Notes under the pieces: model-generated | The model's database searches: none | What the model was told of the DNA's origin: nothing | The model's input: only the letters and a program-made list of their open reading frames with translations | Assembly: GCA_963575745.1 (NCBI GenBank) | Contig: CAUYUJ010016138.1 | Span: 361,926-425,925, forward strand | DNA from: Prorocentrum cordatum | Lineage: Eukaryota > Sar > Dinophyceae > Prorocentrales > Prorocentraceae | DNA length: 64,000 nucleotides | Direction of reading: 5' to 3' | Program-made: the position numbers and the translations under genes | Part shown: positions 33,015 to 44,110 of the stretch, piece by piece | Numbering within the stretch: position 1 is the first letter of the stretch | Layout: the number at the start of each line of letters is the position of its first letter

Positions 33015-33225
33015 TCACTCATTCCTCACTCACTCACTCACTCATCATCCCTCACACACTCACTCACTCATTCACTCACTCACTCACTCATTCACTCATC
33101 AACACTCACTCACACGCTCATGAACTCACATATGATGATGAGTGTGCGCGTGAGAGAATGTGATAATCATCATAATCACCACTCAGTCAGTCAGTCAGTC
33201 ACTCACTCACTCACTCGCCTTGGGC
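33015..33225. repeat. (CACT)n / (CAGT)n microsatellite
   Basis: CACTCACTCACT runs with scattered changes, then CAGTCAGTCAGT. Confidence 0.95.
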
Positions 33226-33235
33226 CTCGTCTGTG

Positions 33236-33930
33236 AGTGAATTGCGAGGATGTCTCAACCGGGAACCCCCTCCCTATGGGGCCCGCGGGTAATGTTATTA
33301 ATCCGAGCGGGTCATCCAATTCCTGTAACTGTCGCCACTTTAGGGCTCTCGCACTGCCAGAACACCATTCCCAGGCCACATGGGCTTCGGAGTGAATTGC
33401 AAGGAAGTTTCAAGCGGGAGCCCCCTCCCTATGGGGCCCGCGGATCATGTTACTAATCCGAGCGGGTCATCCAATTCTTGTAACTGTCGCCACTTTTGGG
33501 CTCTCGCGCTGCCAGAACGCCATTCCCAGGCCACATGGGCTTCGTGTGTGAGTGAATTGCGAGGAAGTCTCAAGCGGGAGCCCCCTCCCTATGGGGCCCG
33601 CGGATCATGTTATTAAGCCGAGCGGGTCATCCAATTCCTGTAACTGTCGCCACTTTAGGGCTCTCGCGCTGCCAAAACGCCATTCCCAGGCCACATGGGC
33701 TTCGTCTGTGAGTGAATTGCAAGGAAGTCTCAAGCGGGAGCCCCCTCCCTATGGGGCCCGCGGATCATGTTACTAATCCGAGCGGGTCATCCAATTCTTG
33801 TAACCGTCGCCAATTTTGGGCTCTCGCGCTGCCAGAACGCCACTCCCAAGCCACATGGGCCTCGTCTGTGAGTGAATTGCCGGAAAGTATTAAGCGGGAG
33901 CCCCCTCCGGATCATGTTATTAATCCGAGC
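33236..33930. repeat. 160-bp tandem array
   Basis: AGTGAATTGC recurs at 33236, 33391, 33551, 33711 and 33871, that is 155, 160, 160 and 160 bases. Units share GCGGGAGCCCCCTCC, GATCATGTTA and CACATGGGCTTCG. The last unit is shortened and carries a local duplication of GTTATTAATCCGAGCGGGTC. Confidence 0.95.
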
Positions 33931-34003
33931 GGGTCATGTTATTAATCCGAGCGGGTCATCCAATTCCTGTAATTGTCGCCACTTTTGGGTTCTCGCGCTG
34001 CCA

Positions 34004-34224
34004 GAACGCCACTCCCAGGCCACATTTTGAATGCCCGGAGCCAACTGTAGGCCACTTCGTGTTCTTCGTGTTCCCAGAACACCACTCCCGGGCCACATTT
34101 TGAATGTCCGGAGCCAGCTGTAGGTTTTTTCGTGTTCTTCGTGTTCCCAGAACACCACTCCCGGGCCACATTCTGAATGTCCAGAGCCAACTGTAGGCCA
34201 CTTTTTGTTCGTCGTGCTCCCAGA
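34004..34224. repeat. 73-bp tandem array, three copies
   Basis: Units start at about 34004, 34078 and 34151 and end near 34224. Each contains CCACTCCC.GGCCACATT, GAATG.CC.GAGCCA.CTG and GTTCTTCGTGTTCCCAG. The first unit overlaps the tail of the 160-bp unit, so the two arrays share sequence. Confidence 0.9.
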
Positions 34225-34429
34225 GCGCTATTCCCGGCATGCATCCCCGCGCCAGGGCGAGAAGAAATATACGCAGAAGAGACAGCCAGGACGCCTCACC
34301 AACCACGAGGACGACGGTGAGGGTTTTTTCCAGATTCGCCCAGAGGGTTCTCATGTGGGGTCCTTCCGTCGGAGTAATTATGTCCTATGTCCTGCCGCAC
34401 TTGGTGAACAACTTTTTCTGATTTGCCGA

Positions 34430-34584
34430 GCGCGTTCCGCGATTCGCAGAGCGCCCACTCAAAAGCGCCAGAACAAACACAAACACACACGCGCACATGT
34501 TTGCTTCGATGCAATGGATCGTAGGTCTCCCGCGGCAGGTCCAGGCCATTTGCGAGCAGTGATTTAGACACTAGTGGAACTCTT
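34430..34584. mobile_element. MITE-like element, family M1 copy 2 (inverted relative to copy 1)
   Basis: The left end GCGCGTTCCGCGATTCGCAG corresponds to the left end of 29590-29728. The right end TTTGCGAGCAGTGATTTAG corresponds to its right arm. The shared inner word (GCGGCAGGTCCAGGCCATTT) is the reverse complement of that in copy 1. Confidence 0.55.
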
Positions 34585-34669
34585 AGTAAGTCCACTTCCG
34601 CTATACAGGCAAAAAAATTGGTTAGGACACCCTGTTTTGGATGAGTCCTGTCTGGGGCTTTTTGGGGGG
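34582..34669 (-). repeat. Repeat R5, left member of an inverted pair
   Basis: The reverse complement of this segment matches 50685-50777. Shared words are AAAAGCC, GGACTCA, AAACAGGG, GTCCTAACCAATTT, CCTGTATA and GGAAGTGGACTTACTAAG. Identity is roughly 75-80% by eye. Confidence 0.8.
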
Positions 34670-35471
34670 TCTGGAACGTTTTTTTTGGGGGGTCTGGAAC
34701 CTCTTTTTTGTTTCGATCATCGGTGAACAAATCATGAAAATGCCATTCCGCTTGATTTTTTCAGGCCATCGGAACGGTTTTATCAATCAGATTTCGGAAA
34801 GCGGACAAAAATACCGTGTCTCAGCATTAATATTTGCATGGCGTTCGCCTTGGTTCTCGTTAGCGTCACCCCCGCCCGAGACGTCGTCACGCACTACTCG
34901 AGCTCCAACTCTCGCCCGTGACCCCTCACAATTTACAGATGATTGGCGCTCCTGGGTAACATTTTCTGTCTGGTGGCCGCTTGCGTGTTGCATCCTGGGC
35001 GCAATGTGTGCTCAGGGCTTCGGACCGCGCCCATCGGTTCGGGCCTGCTGGCGGCGGGCCGACCGCCAGGCCCATGGATGGCTGCGCAGCCCAGGGCTTC
35101 AGAGGCCGAGTCGGGTTGAGGAAATGAGGAGGAAGAGGAGGGGCAGGAGGAGGAGGAGAAGGCGGAGGATGAGGAGAACGAGTAGGACGAGGATCTTTAA
35201 ATGAATCATTTTAAGGCTGGCTGGCGTGGGGGGGGCAACGAAATCAGAGGATCCCATGGTCCCGGGGGCCAGGAAGCCAGGCGGCCACTACTCCCCCTCA
35301 CGCCATCGTCGTCCCCTTCCCCCCACCTCAGTGTTTTCCTCTCCTCCATCTCATCCTCCATCTCCTCCTCCTCCTCCTCCTGCTCCTCCTCCTCCTCCTC
35401 CTCCTCCTCCCTCCCTTATCCTTAGTTTCTCTTGCTTCGATTCCTCCCACGCCGACCCCCGCCATCTCCAG
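34670..35471. other. Stretch before gene B, low-complexity 3' part
   Basis: Complex sequence to about 35100, then GGA tract (35110-35190) and (CTC)n (35353-35415). The latter ends shortly before the likely splice acceptor at 35471, so this may be an intron of gene B or its upstream region. A first exon with an ATG was not identified. Confidence 0.5.
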
Positions 35472-37577
35472 GCGCTGGCGCCGTGGGCCCCCTGTCGCGT
35501 CTTGCAGCCGCTGCCGAAGCAGACGGATGCTGCGCCGCGGAGGGGCTACTTGCGGCTCCCGTCGGAGCCGCAGTTGCGGGCGATGCCCGTGGACGGCTTG
35601 GTCCAGCATGCGCTCTCGTTGCAGGCCGCGCTTCGCGAAGAGCGCGTTGCCCGACGTGCTGCTGAGAAGCGTTCTGCAGCGGAGCTCGCGGTGGCCAGGG
35701 GAGGAATGAGGAATGAGGATGAGGAGGAGGACGAGGAGGACTCCGAGGAGGAGGGGGAGGGAGGAGAAAGGTGGAAAAGTGGAGGAGAGAAGGCAATTCT
35801 AGGAGAGGAGGCCACAGAACAGGAGTCAGAAGGAGGACGTGAGCGTGAGGATGGATGAGGATGTGGGTGAGGCGATGGCGGGAGGGGAGGGGGGGAGGAG
35901 TCGGGGAGGAGGCGGGACCGACGAGGAGGAGGACATCCCGGAGGAAATGAAGATGACGAGGAGGATGCGCGCCAGGTTGTGCCAGCAGCCAACAACGTTG
36001 ACCAGAGGTGGGCCGTCGAGCGCAACGGCCGCTACACGAAGCGCAGCTGCAGGGACCAAGTGAACAGCAGGTCTATCGGACACATCACTCCCCACGGTGC
36101 ATGCGTGGTGGCGGTGCGCCGTAATCTTGGCAATGTCTCATCGCATTCGGTCGGTGCTGTAATGCTCGAGGATATGAGTGGCCAGACGGTGAGACGTTGC
36201 GAAGTAGACAGTGGGGCTGCTCTCATTTGCCACGCTCGCGATTGGCATCGGACGCAAGAGATGCTTATGACTGGGAATACCACGTTCGACACCCCCGTGG
36301 CGGCCCACATTTTTAGCGCCGATGCCACGAACAAGATGGCATGGATGGGTTCCAAGCTTATGGGCTGCGAGCTGGAGAGTTTCTATATCGCCAGCCCATC
36401 GCAACTCTACGACCACCATTGGGCAACATGTTCTGCTAGCCTGCGCCGTTTTACGGACTGCCTTCGCGTTCAGGACTCCAGCGCAAAGGGGGCCCATGAG
36501 TTGCTCCATAAGATGATCTCTGGGCTGGGATGTCCGACGTGGAGGACCTGCCGAGAGGCTTCATTCATGCCAGACCCCTTGATCGACGACGAGGATATCC
36601 AATTGGTGTCGAATCAGAATACGGCGCGCTGCTTCTTTTATACTTCTGACGGGGGGCCCGACGAAGAAAAAAATAAAAATATCATTGCAGCGCAAACGTA
36701 TGACCTCTCACACGTATTTTTCTTCCCTGGATTTTGCTGCATGCACTCTTGCCAATTATGGGCGAAGTCGGGTCTCAAGCTGATGGATGATTGGTGCAAG
36801 ACGTACTGCGACTCTGGCTCATTGAAATACTTCGCGACACTGTCCAAGATCGCCCAAGTTTGGCGCGACAGCGCCGGGGCCATATTTCAAGAGTTCGAAC
36901 GGCAATGTGGACCACTGGCAGCTGTTCAACATGCGAAAACAATGCTGCCCCGATGTATCGCCGGGCGTTGGCAGTCGAGCCACGCAACCGAGACGCGACT
37001 TCGGGAAATCGGTCCCAGGTGGCTCGTTCCAGTCCTGAATGCGGTCCTGGAGAAGAAGGTTTCTTCTCGGCCTGATGTTCTCCCTATCGCTGACGAGATC
37101 GACCCGAACAACGAAACGACAGAACAGCACAGGCAGAGGATGGGGAGATGGCGTTCAGATGTTTCCAGAGCAGTTAATGACATCGTATTTTGGATGCTGG
37201 TTAATATTCATCAAGAGGTAAACGAAGTCGCCGATCATTTTATGGACTTCCAGGGGAAGGTGTTCACACCCGAAGATGAGGACGCCGACGGCAATCACCT
37301 CCTCCGCCTCGTCAATGGGAAAGGACGTTCGTTCATCGACGAGCTAGGTGCCCTCGTGGACGACCCCGGCAAATTTCAATTGCTGAGCGAGCCGAGGATT
37401 CAGCGCGAGTCGGGGCACGAGGTATACTCTGGCATGATTTTGCCGTTGGCGTCCCTGGCTGTCACGCTGACGACCCACCACGCCGTGAACATGAATCGTC
37501 GCATCCTCGTCCACTTGCAGGATTTCCCTTTGAAGCTGGCCTTGATGACCCTCAACCATTTCACTGTGGAGTGCGGG
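35472..37577 (+). CDS. Gene B exons 1-2: hAT-like transposase-related protein
   Basis: Exon 1 (35472-35690) encodes a coiled-coil-like segment (LVQHALSLQAALREERVARR). Intron 35691-35975 (GT...AG, 285 bases, purine-rich) joins in phase 0 to exon 2 (35976-37577). Exon 2 has a FCCMHSCQLWAKSGLKLMDD segment (about 36735-36790), giving a C-x2-H. About 75 residues later it has CIAGRWQSSHATETRL (about 36958-37005), like the RWxS motif of hAT transposases. Both features are typical of hAT-type RNase H-fold transposases; the catalytic acids are not assigned. In my memory, close relatives form a multi-copy dinoflagellate family. The start codon is not found, so the 5' end is uncertain. Confidence 0.6.
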
Positions 37578-37968
37578 GTGCGTCGAGGCTAAGGGGCCAA
37601 CGTTTGAGATGCTCTCAAAGAGGAGGTACGACAGGAGTAGGAGTAGGAGGTGGAAGGAGGACGAGGAAAGAGGGAGAGAGGGAAGGGGAAGGGGAGGGAG
37701 GAGGCTGGCGGAGGATGGAGGCAGAGGACTCCTCAGCAGGGACTCTCCTCCTCCTCCTCCTCCTCCTCGTCCTGCTACTTCCCTCCTCTTTCTGTTCCTC
37801 TTTCTCCTTCTCCAACCAAGTCCCGCCCCGGGCGACCCCTCCTCCTCCTGCTCCTCCTCCTGCTCCTCCTCCTCCTCCTCCTCCTCCTCCTCCTTCTCCT
37901 CCTCCTCTTACTCCTCCTCCTCCCCGCCCTTCCTCAACCGCATTGTCAAAAGCCCTGGGGCCGTCCAG
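37578..37968 (+). other. Predicted intron of gene B, CT-rich
   Basis: 391 bases, GTGCGT...TCCAG, phase 0 on both sides. It is filled with GGA-type then CTC-type tracts (37741-37935), which explains the frame break between the coding blocks. Confidence 0.65.
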
Positions 37969-39504
37969 GGACCATTCGAAGTCGCGTTGTCGATGCATAA
38001 CGGATGCCCCAGAATCAGAGGGAGGGCCCAGGGGTCCAGCATCGCTCGAGAAATCATGTTGGCACCCATGGACAGTCTGGAGATCACCACGCGGAAGATA
38101 CGTCGTCTGTACTCTCGGTCTCTAGATCAAGCCATGCAATATGGAACTACCACAGCAAGTCTGTATGCCCTTCTTCTGCCGCTACGGGTGTAATTCAAGG
38201 TTCGAGGGCGAGGGCAACCTTGTCCCAAAACCAAAGCCTCTCCAACCAACCCCCCCCCTCCTCCCCCCTCTCCATCCCTTCCCCTGGTCCCTGGTCCCTG
38301 ACCCTTTCCTTTCTCAACCTCCCACCTCCCGCCTCCCTTGCTTCTTCGCTGCCGTCGATTCTGGCGGGGGGGGTGGAAGGGGCCCCCCGCTGGCCCCCCG
38401 GGCCTACCCCAGGTTGATATCCGGTGCAACGAGAGCTACAACAATTTGATCAAGACCCTCATCGATGTTGGAAAGCACACAGGACTCCCATTGCTCAGCA
38501 CACGTGCGCAACTCAAGAAGGCCATGCACGTAGGCGCCAGGGGCGTGTCGTTGAGATGGTCGAATGTGAGAGAACGTGCTGAGGAGATCCTCACTTGCAT
38601 GCATAATTACTGCCACGTGTCTTCAGAGGTGTCTGGGGATGGCCAGAGGTTCGGAGACCCTGAACCGATTGCGATACCAGATGACAGCGTCATCAAGAGC
38701 AGGTACTTCGACAGTTATCCGAAGCTGGCCAAGACGCCAGAATCCAGATGGGTGAGTGTATTCCGAGTGATGTTGAGCCACGTGCTGAAAGAACCCGATG
38801 CTTCTCTTGCGATTGCAATACATGACAAGCCCGGGAAAAAGACCATGTCCTTCAAAGCTGGTGCCCCGCTTTGGATATGTGCCGGCACGAACTATACTAT
38901 GCGGTAGTTGGTCGAATTGTTTACTTATAGCTATGAGGACGATATCATTGCAGAAGTCAAGTTACCCCTCGTGATTTGGAGCAGCCATGAGCTACTGGCC
39001 CGATACCACCAGCAAGTCCAAGTGGAGCGTCAACGGCCAAGAGCTGTAACATCGCATAATCTTACGTGGATGATCGGGATCGGTCCACAATTTGGGAGAC
39101 ATCGTGAGGTAAACAAGCAGTTCTTCTACGCAAAAGTGAAAAGCAGCGGCCAGGTAGGTCTCAATATTACGCATCATGTCCCGAGAGTGAAGAAAGAGAA
39201 GACATGCCCATGCCCACCAGATTTAACAGGCCCGGCCCCAGGTCCACCAGGTGCACTGCCACTGCCGCCACCTGAAGGCCCTCCTCCTGACCCTCCTGCT
39301 GACCCACCAACTGAGTCGGTCGCAATGGATGCAGGAGGAAATTTGCTATATGATCAAGAAGTGATGGACGCTTTGGTGGAGCAGCTCAACCTCGAGGATC
39401 AACTTTTCGAGGCCGCTGACCATCGCGACGAATGGCTCCAACGGGATGCTCAGGACTTAGACCAGGAACCCTTTGAGATTCGAGGTGAGGTGCAGTGTAT
39501 CTAG
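37969..39504 (+). CDS. Gene B exons 3-4: middle region with one in-frame TAG
   Basis: Exon 3 (37969-38187) joins in phase 0 across intron 38188-38412 (GTGTAA...CCCCAG, 225 bases) to exon 4 starting VDIRCNESYNN. Exon 4 is coding-like to about 39484, where a TTCGAG|GTGAGG donor sits; the open frame itself ends at 39504. Content: helical region, a Pro-rich linker (about 39225-39320), then an acidic helix. TAG at 38905-38907 interrupts it. A 27-base GT...AG segment (38904-38930) spans the stop and would be removed in phase. Otherwise the gene is a pseudogene or the base is wrong. Confidence 0.55.
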
Positions 39505-39641
39505 CTTAGCCTAAGTTAGCCATAAAATATCCAGGCCATAACACTCCATGGCAAAATCCACAACGCCCCCAAGATCGAAGTTGTTGGGTTGTTTTGGCTT
39601 TAGGTTTAGGCTTAGGCTTCGAGGCGCATGGGGTCTGAGAT

Positions 39642-40652
39642 TTGGGTTCTACATTGCTCTGCGTCGCATTGGAAACTGCATTCGACGCCAGCCCGCCTCT
39701 ACTCGGATGTACACCCCCCTTGTTCTACCCCAACTCTCGTGAGCCCCCTGAGGACTCCATTGAGCACATGGAAAGGACGGTGATGAACGAGCACATCTTG
39801 AAACATTACATGGGCGACATCGGCGACATTGAGTTTGGAAATGGCGACATTGTGGATGATATCGATGCAGCTGTCGATGATGCGATCCGTGACCGATTGC
39901 TTGCTGACAAGCACATGGGCAGGAACAGCGACGACGTAGAGCAGGCGAGGGAACCAGAGGAAGAAGTGGCAGTGGCACCAGTCGACGTTCGTCTTGTAGT
40001 TGAGAATTGGGTTTTCGAGCTACGTCGCAGCTTGGCAGCTCTGGGTGATGCGGCGACAAAAGTCCAGACAGACAAGCTGTGCGATCAAATATCTTTGGTG
40101 GCACGTCCGCCAGATATCAATTTCATTCACTGGGTTGATCATTCAAAAATGATAGGACGACGCTGCAATGTCGAAGGTGGTGAAGTTGTGTGGCCGACGG
40201 TATGTAACAAGAAACACTTTCCAGAACAGTGTTGGAAAGGTGACATCATTGTGCACCCTGCGATCGGTTGTCGTGCGCGCCGTAGCAAGCTGATGAGGGA
40301 GGCCGTTCCAGACGACATACGGCGTCTGGCGCGAATCTGGGAACTGAGCATGGGCGAGGACGGGGACTTCTCTCGAATTTTGCCAACATGGCCTCAATGT
40401 ATGTCGTGTGGGCTCGGTGACAAGCCGCGCAGGCCAGGTTATGAGGTGGAAAGGGAAGGGTCGGTGTTACATTGTTCCCTTTGCCTTTGCCAGTGGCACT
40501 CGGACTGCCAGAGCATGGTTTTGAACGAAGATCCGAGACCCTATTCATTTGTTGAGTATTACCCAGCGAAGATGGAAGTGCCGCAGCAAATCTTTGACAG
40601 TCATAATGCGTGCTTGCTTTGCAGGAGTTACTTGTTCTGGGCCAGAGACTGA
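39642..40652 (+). CDS. Gene B last exon: C-terminal PHD/RING-like zinc finger
   Basis: An acidic segment (GDIGDIEFGNGDIVDDIDAA) is followed by a helical region and a terminal Cys/His cluster: CMSCG (40399-40413), CSLCLCQWHSDC (40475-40510) and CLLC (near 40612). The spacing C-x2-C ... C-x2-C-x-C-x2-H-x2-C ... C-x2-C resembles PHD or related cross-brace fingers. It ends at TGA 40650-40652. The acceptor is not fixed: no AG in the right phase was found that joins cleanly to the 39484 donor. The first codons up to about 39750 may be intron. A nuclear or chromatin-binding role is plausible but inferred. Confidence 0.6.
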   Translation: MGSTLLCVALETAFDASPPLLGCTPPLFYPNSREPPEDSIEHMERTVMNEHILKHYMGDIGDIEFGNGDIVDDIDAAVDDAIRDRLLADKHMGRNSDDVEQAREPEEEVAVAPVDVRLVVENWVFELRRSLAALGDAATKVQTDKLCDQISLVARPPDINFIHWVDHSKMIGRRCNVEGGEVVWPTVCNKKHFPEQCWKGDIIVHPAIGCRARRSKLMREAVPDDIRRLARIWELSMGEDGDFSRILPTWPQCMSCGLGDKPRRPGYEVEREGSVLHCSLCLCQWHSDCQSMVLNEDPRPYSFVEYYPAKMEVPQQIFDSHNACLLCRSYLFWARD

Positions 40653-42020
40653 CCAAGCATGAGGTTGATTGTGTGATCCGCATGGCGTGCAGCCAGCGGT
40701 CCTGGAGTCCCCTCCCCTCCCTCCCTCCATCCCTCCCCCCTCCCTTAATCCCTTCGCCGTAATACCAGGTGGTTGGGGGGGACTAAAATCTGAGCGTCAG
40801 ACAGCGGCCCCTGGGACCTCCATGTACCTTGACTCGTCGCGTCGTCCCTGTCGCCCCTCCTCCTCCTCCTCCTCCAAATCTTGCCCTTCCGAATCCTCTT
40901 CCTTCCTCCTAGCGTTTGCTTACCGGGCCAGTGCAAGGGCCCAAGAGAGTCGACGTTTCACGCTCTGTGGCGCTGAGGCGAGAACTCGAGATGCATCGAG
41001 AAGCGCCCAAAGCCGCCAGCTTCCAAGACGAATGGAAGAGGAATGAGATGAGGGGATGAGGGGCGAGGGATTATATGGGGGACGTGAGGCCCCAGACCAG
41101 GGACACGAACTGGGACCTTTAAACCTTTAAACGTCAGGTAATGCTGTCAGGCAATTCCCGAGCAAAGACCCCGGGGCCCCCGGGCAGCGGCATTGCGCAT
41201 ATGATAACGCTAACAAATCGACGAAGGGGCCGCGTGGCCCACGTGGGGCCCATGCTTGAGGAATCAAGGTCGGCTGGTCAACCAGTCATTCGGTCAGGGC
41301 AGGGCAGGGCGCGGTGATGAAGAGGGGGGGGGGGTAAAAGGGTGACTGTAACAACCCACCTGCGCATGCCGTTGATATCTTGGGCCTAGGTGGCATCGGC
41401 TTAGTAGTGGCTTAGTATCGCCCGTGGCACGCGGTGCGCCCACCTGGCACACTCAAGATGTTCGGGGAGGGGTTCGTGATCCCTGGGGCTTTTACACAGG
41501 AATCCATAGCACGTGCCAGAAAGAAACGCAAACACCTCGACCGCCCATAGTAGAGAATCGATAATTAACAAGGGTGCAGTACGCCAGCGCAGCATGCGCT
41601 CACTGCACTGCTGCCGCAGCTCGCTGGGTTTAGCGGGTGCCCTCTGCATGGATCAGATGGCACAGAGGCATGGGCGCCTTTGAACACTTATAAAAAACAA
41701 TGCTAATGCCTGAGATGGATGGTCATTCTTCCTTATCCGGTTCATTCTCTTGATATGTTGTTATGCCAATTTCGATTCATCCTCCGCCTCGCCACTCCGT
41801 TGATGGAGGGCATCTCTGACAGGAGGACGCGCCTGATCAGTCCAACACTTGGAGTCCTTGACATGTTTTGCACAGGAGGGAGCGCCGTACGAACATATTC
41901 TCATCTTTACATCGTAAATGCTGACGCAATCCGAACACCATACCCAATGGTTTGACCCTCCATCCCGCCTAAATTCCAGCCCCGGGTTGTGACCACCCCC
42001 CACGCAACAGGTGCAGAATC
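40653..42020. other. Non-coding stretch between genes B and C
   Basis: CT-rich sequence (40690-40750, 40855-40915), then unremarkable sequence. Small open frames on both strands at 41400-41960 have no recognisable content. Confidence 0.5.
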
Positions 42021-42243
42021 CTTGCCTACCCCCGACACCAGGTCAGTATTTGCCCCGTACCCCCAGTATGACCCCACCTAACCTACCCCCAAGTTAGGAC
42101 CCCACTCCTAAGCCACCCCCACCCCTCAGTTAGGACTACACTCCTAACCTACACCCCCAGGTTAGGACCCCACTCCTAAGTCCACCCCCCAGGTTAGGAC
42201 TCCAGTCCTAGCCCCCCCCCCAGTTGGACCCCAGTCCTAACCT

Positions 42244-42277
<34 letters not shown>

Positions 42278-42306
42278 CCCCCCTCCCCCTCCCCCCCCCC
42301 CCCCCC

Positions 42307-42360
<54 letters not shown>

Positions 42361-42745
42361 TAGGCCCCCCTCCTAACCTGACCCCCAGGTTAGGACCCCA
42401 GTCCTAACCTACCCCCCCAGGCTAGGACCCCAGTCCTAACCGACCCCCCCAGGTTAGGACCCCAGTCCTAACCTACCCCCCAGGTTAGGACCACCCCTAA
42501 CCTACCCCCCAGGTTAGGACCCCCACCTCCTAGGAACCTACCCCCCAGGTTAGGACCCCAGTCCTAACCAACCCCCCCCCCCCCCCCCCCCCCCTCCCCT
42601 CCCCCAGGTTAGGACCCCAGTCCTAACCTACCCCCCAGGTTAGGACCCCAGTCCTAACCCACCCCCAGGTTAGGACCCCACTCCTAACCTGCCCCCCTCA
42701 GGTTAGGGCCGCCCTCCTAACATGCCCCCCCCCCCCCCCCCCCCG
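42020..42745. repeat. C-rich block with interrupted palindromes and poly(C)
   Basis: About a dozen degenerate units of AGGTTAGGAC-CCCA-GTCCTAACCT, a 10-4-10 interrupted palindrome, are separated by CCCCCC spacers. At 42246-42357 the + strand is almost pure C, including an uninterrupted run of 50 C (42308-42357). Shorter C runs are at 42572-42593 and 42725-42744. Confidence 0.95.
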
Positions 42746-42947
42746 CTCCTCCCCCGCAGATATGACCCCCCATACTGGCCCCAGGCTGGGGGTGAGCGAG
42801 GTTTTGCGGCGGCCCCTGACCTGTGGGGGAGGGCGGGGAGAGGGGGCGCCGTCCAAAATTTGGAGCCTGGGGGTTGATGTCAGACTGCATTCCGAAGCTG
42901 TTTCGTTCACCAAGTGTGCTCGCATTCGCACCGACCAGCGACACTTC

Positions 42948-43527
42948 ATGACGACATTGGGGCCGTTTGTTAAGAGATCGGGGGCAAAACGTCCTCCTGA
43001 TGATCGCGATGTCGGCCCTGGAGCTGCTTCCGGCCGCCGAGTTTCTGCGAGAGGCAAAGCGATTGCCTCGGCTGCGCCGAAGGTATCGAGGGCAACGAAG
43101 ACATCTGCCGCGACTTCAGCTTCAGAGATATCGTGGAAATATGGGTTCATCTGCAAGCCGAAGTACGCTGATATGTTCGCTCCCCCACTGTGTAAGACAT
43201 GGGAACTTCGTAAGACAATCTGCAAGATTCGCATTGTAGGTGACACCATATACCCTCTCAGATACAGCCGTGTGGATGGGAAGCCGTCGTGTATCGCATA
43301 TGTTGGGGAAGAGTGGTTATCGTGCGACTTACTGACTAAAGACGAGTTCGATAACAATCAAGATAAGCATTGTTGTACCTATGACGACATCGACGCTATC
43401 TGGGGTGCGCACGACCCATGGCCCAAGGTGTATGCGTGGAAGTTGACCAACGTGAGGGTGCTCGACAACCCGATTTACGTGCCACACTCTGGGGAGCAAG
43501 TCCTGGGCCCAACAAAAATCGTCCACT
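42948..43527 (+). CDS. Gene C, first coding exon: ASCH-like domain
   Basis: The ATG at 42948 is the first Met of a coding-like frame; the frame itself is open from 42762, so the start is a choice. After a basic Ala/Ser/Lys-rich leader, the domain reads WKYGFICKPKYADMF, CKTWELRKTICKI (about 43193-43230), then PWPKVYAWKLTNVRVL and NPIYVPHSGEQ. A K-T-W-E-L-R near the start and a Y-A-W strand followed by a Pro-rich turn are hallmarks of the ASCH/PUA-like fold, thought to bind RNA or modified bases. The frame ends at TGA 43542-43544. A donor at 43500 (GTCCTG) or 43528 (GTAATG) probably ends the exon earlier. Confidence 0.55.
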
Positions 43528-43705
43528 GTAATGACCAAACATGAAAACACAAGTCGTGCTTTCGGATGGGTGTCCGGGGAATCCAAGCAAATTTCCGAAT
43601 CGATCCCTCGCCTGGTGCCCCCTGGGCCGACCCGTCTTCTTCTCGAAACCTTAGTGGTGAACGGCGGAACCCAGCGGAAGCCGACGGAAGCCCGCGCTCC
43701 CCCAG

Positions 43706-44110
43706 AGAAGGAGGTCGGTTGATCGGATATACGATGTCCTTCAGAAGGTCTGGATGAAAGTCGACCCCGCTGTGATCATGTGTTACAGGCCGCCGCGTTT
43801 CGACCTGTTCAAGGCCCTCGGCTACAGCGCCGCCGTCGATCGTGCAACCTCGGCCAGCGCGGCCTCCGCAGATCAAGGAGGGCCAGCAGGGCCCACGATT
43901 CAGACCAAGGCCCCAGAGGCCCCAGAGGCGATGGAGGAGAAAATCACAGACGCCGGCACTGGACCTGCCGAACCCGATGGCGACAGAGGAGAGGTGGCGA
44001 CAGAGGAGAGGTCGGAGGGCGAGGGGCCTGATGATCCTGAGAACACCGATGATGATTGTGGGGTACCTGGTATGAAGAGTCAGAACCTATGGTTCTTCGA
44101 CCCGAACCAC
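43706..44110 (+). CDS. Gene C, linker exon
   Basis: From an acceptor near 43705 the frame reads SVDRIYDVLQKVWMKVDPAV, then an Ala/Pro/Glu-rich linker, then SQNLWFFDPNH. The exon ends at a GTTCAG donor (44111). Intron 44111-44325 (215 bases, CT-rich before CTGAAG) joins in phase 0 to the methyltransferase exon. The low-complexity linker suggests a tether between the ASCH-like and catalytic parts. Confidence 0.5.

Noticed and set aside
33015-34224. CRISPR-like array
   Set aside because: The repeats are contiguous tandem units without unique spacers, and the genome is eukaryotic.
39584-39620. TTTTGGCTTTAGGTTTAGGCTTAGG as a spliced-leader or telomere relic
   Set aside because: Only TTTTGGCT matches the dinoflagellate spliced leader end, and the TTTAGG words are too few and impure to call a telomeric repeat.
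41401-41955. Small open frames on both strands between genes B and C
   Set aside because: Some hydrophobic runs are present, but no homology, splice context or coding bias supports them.
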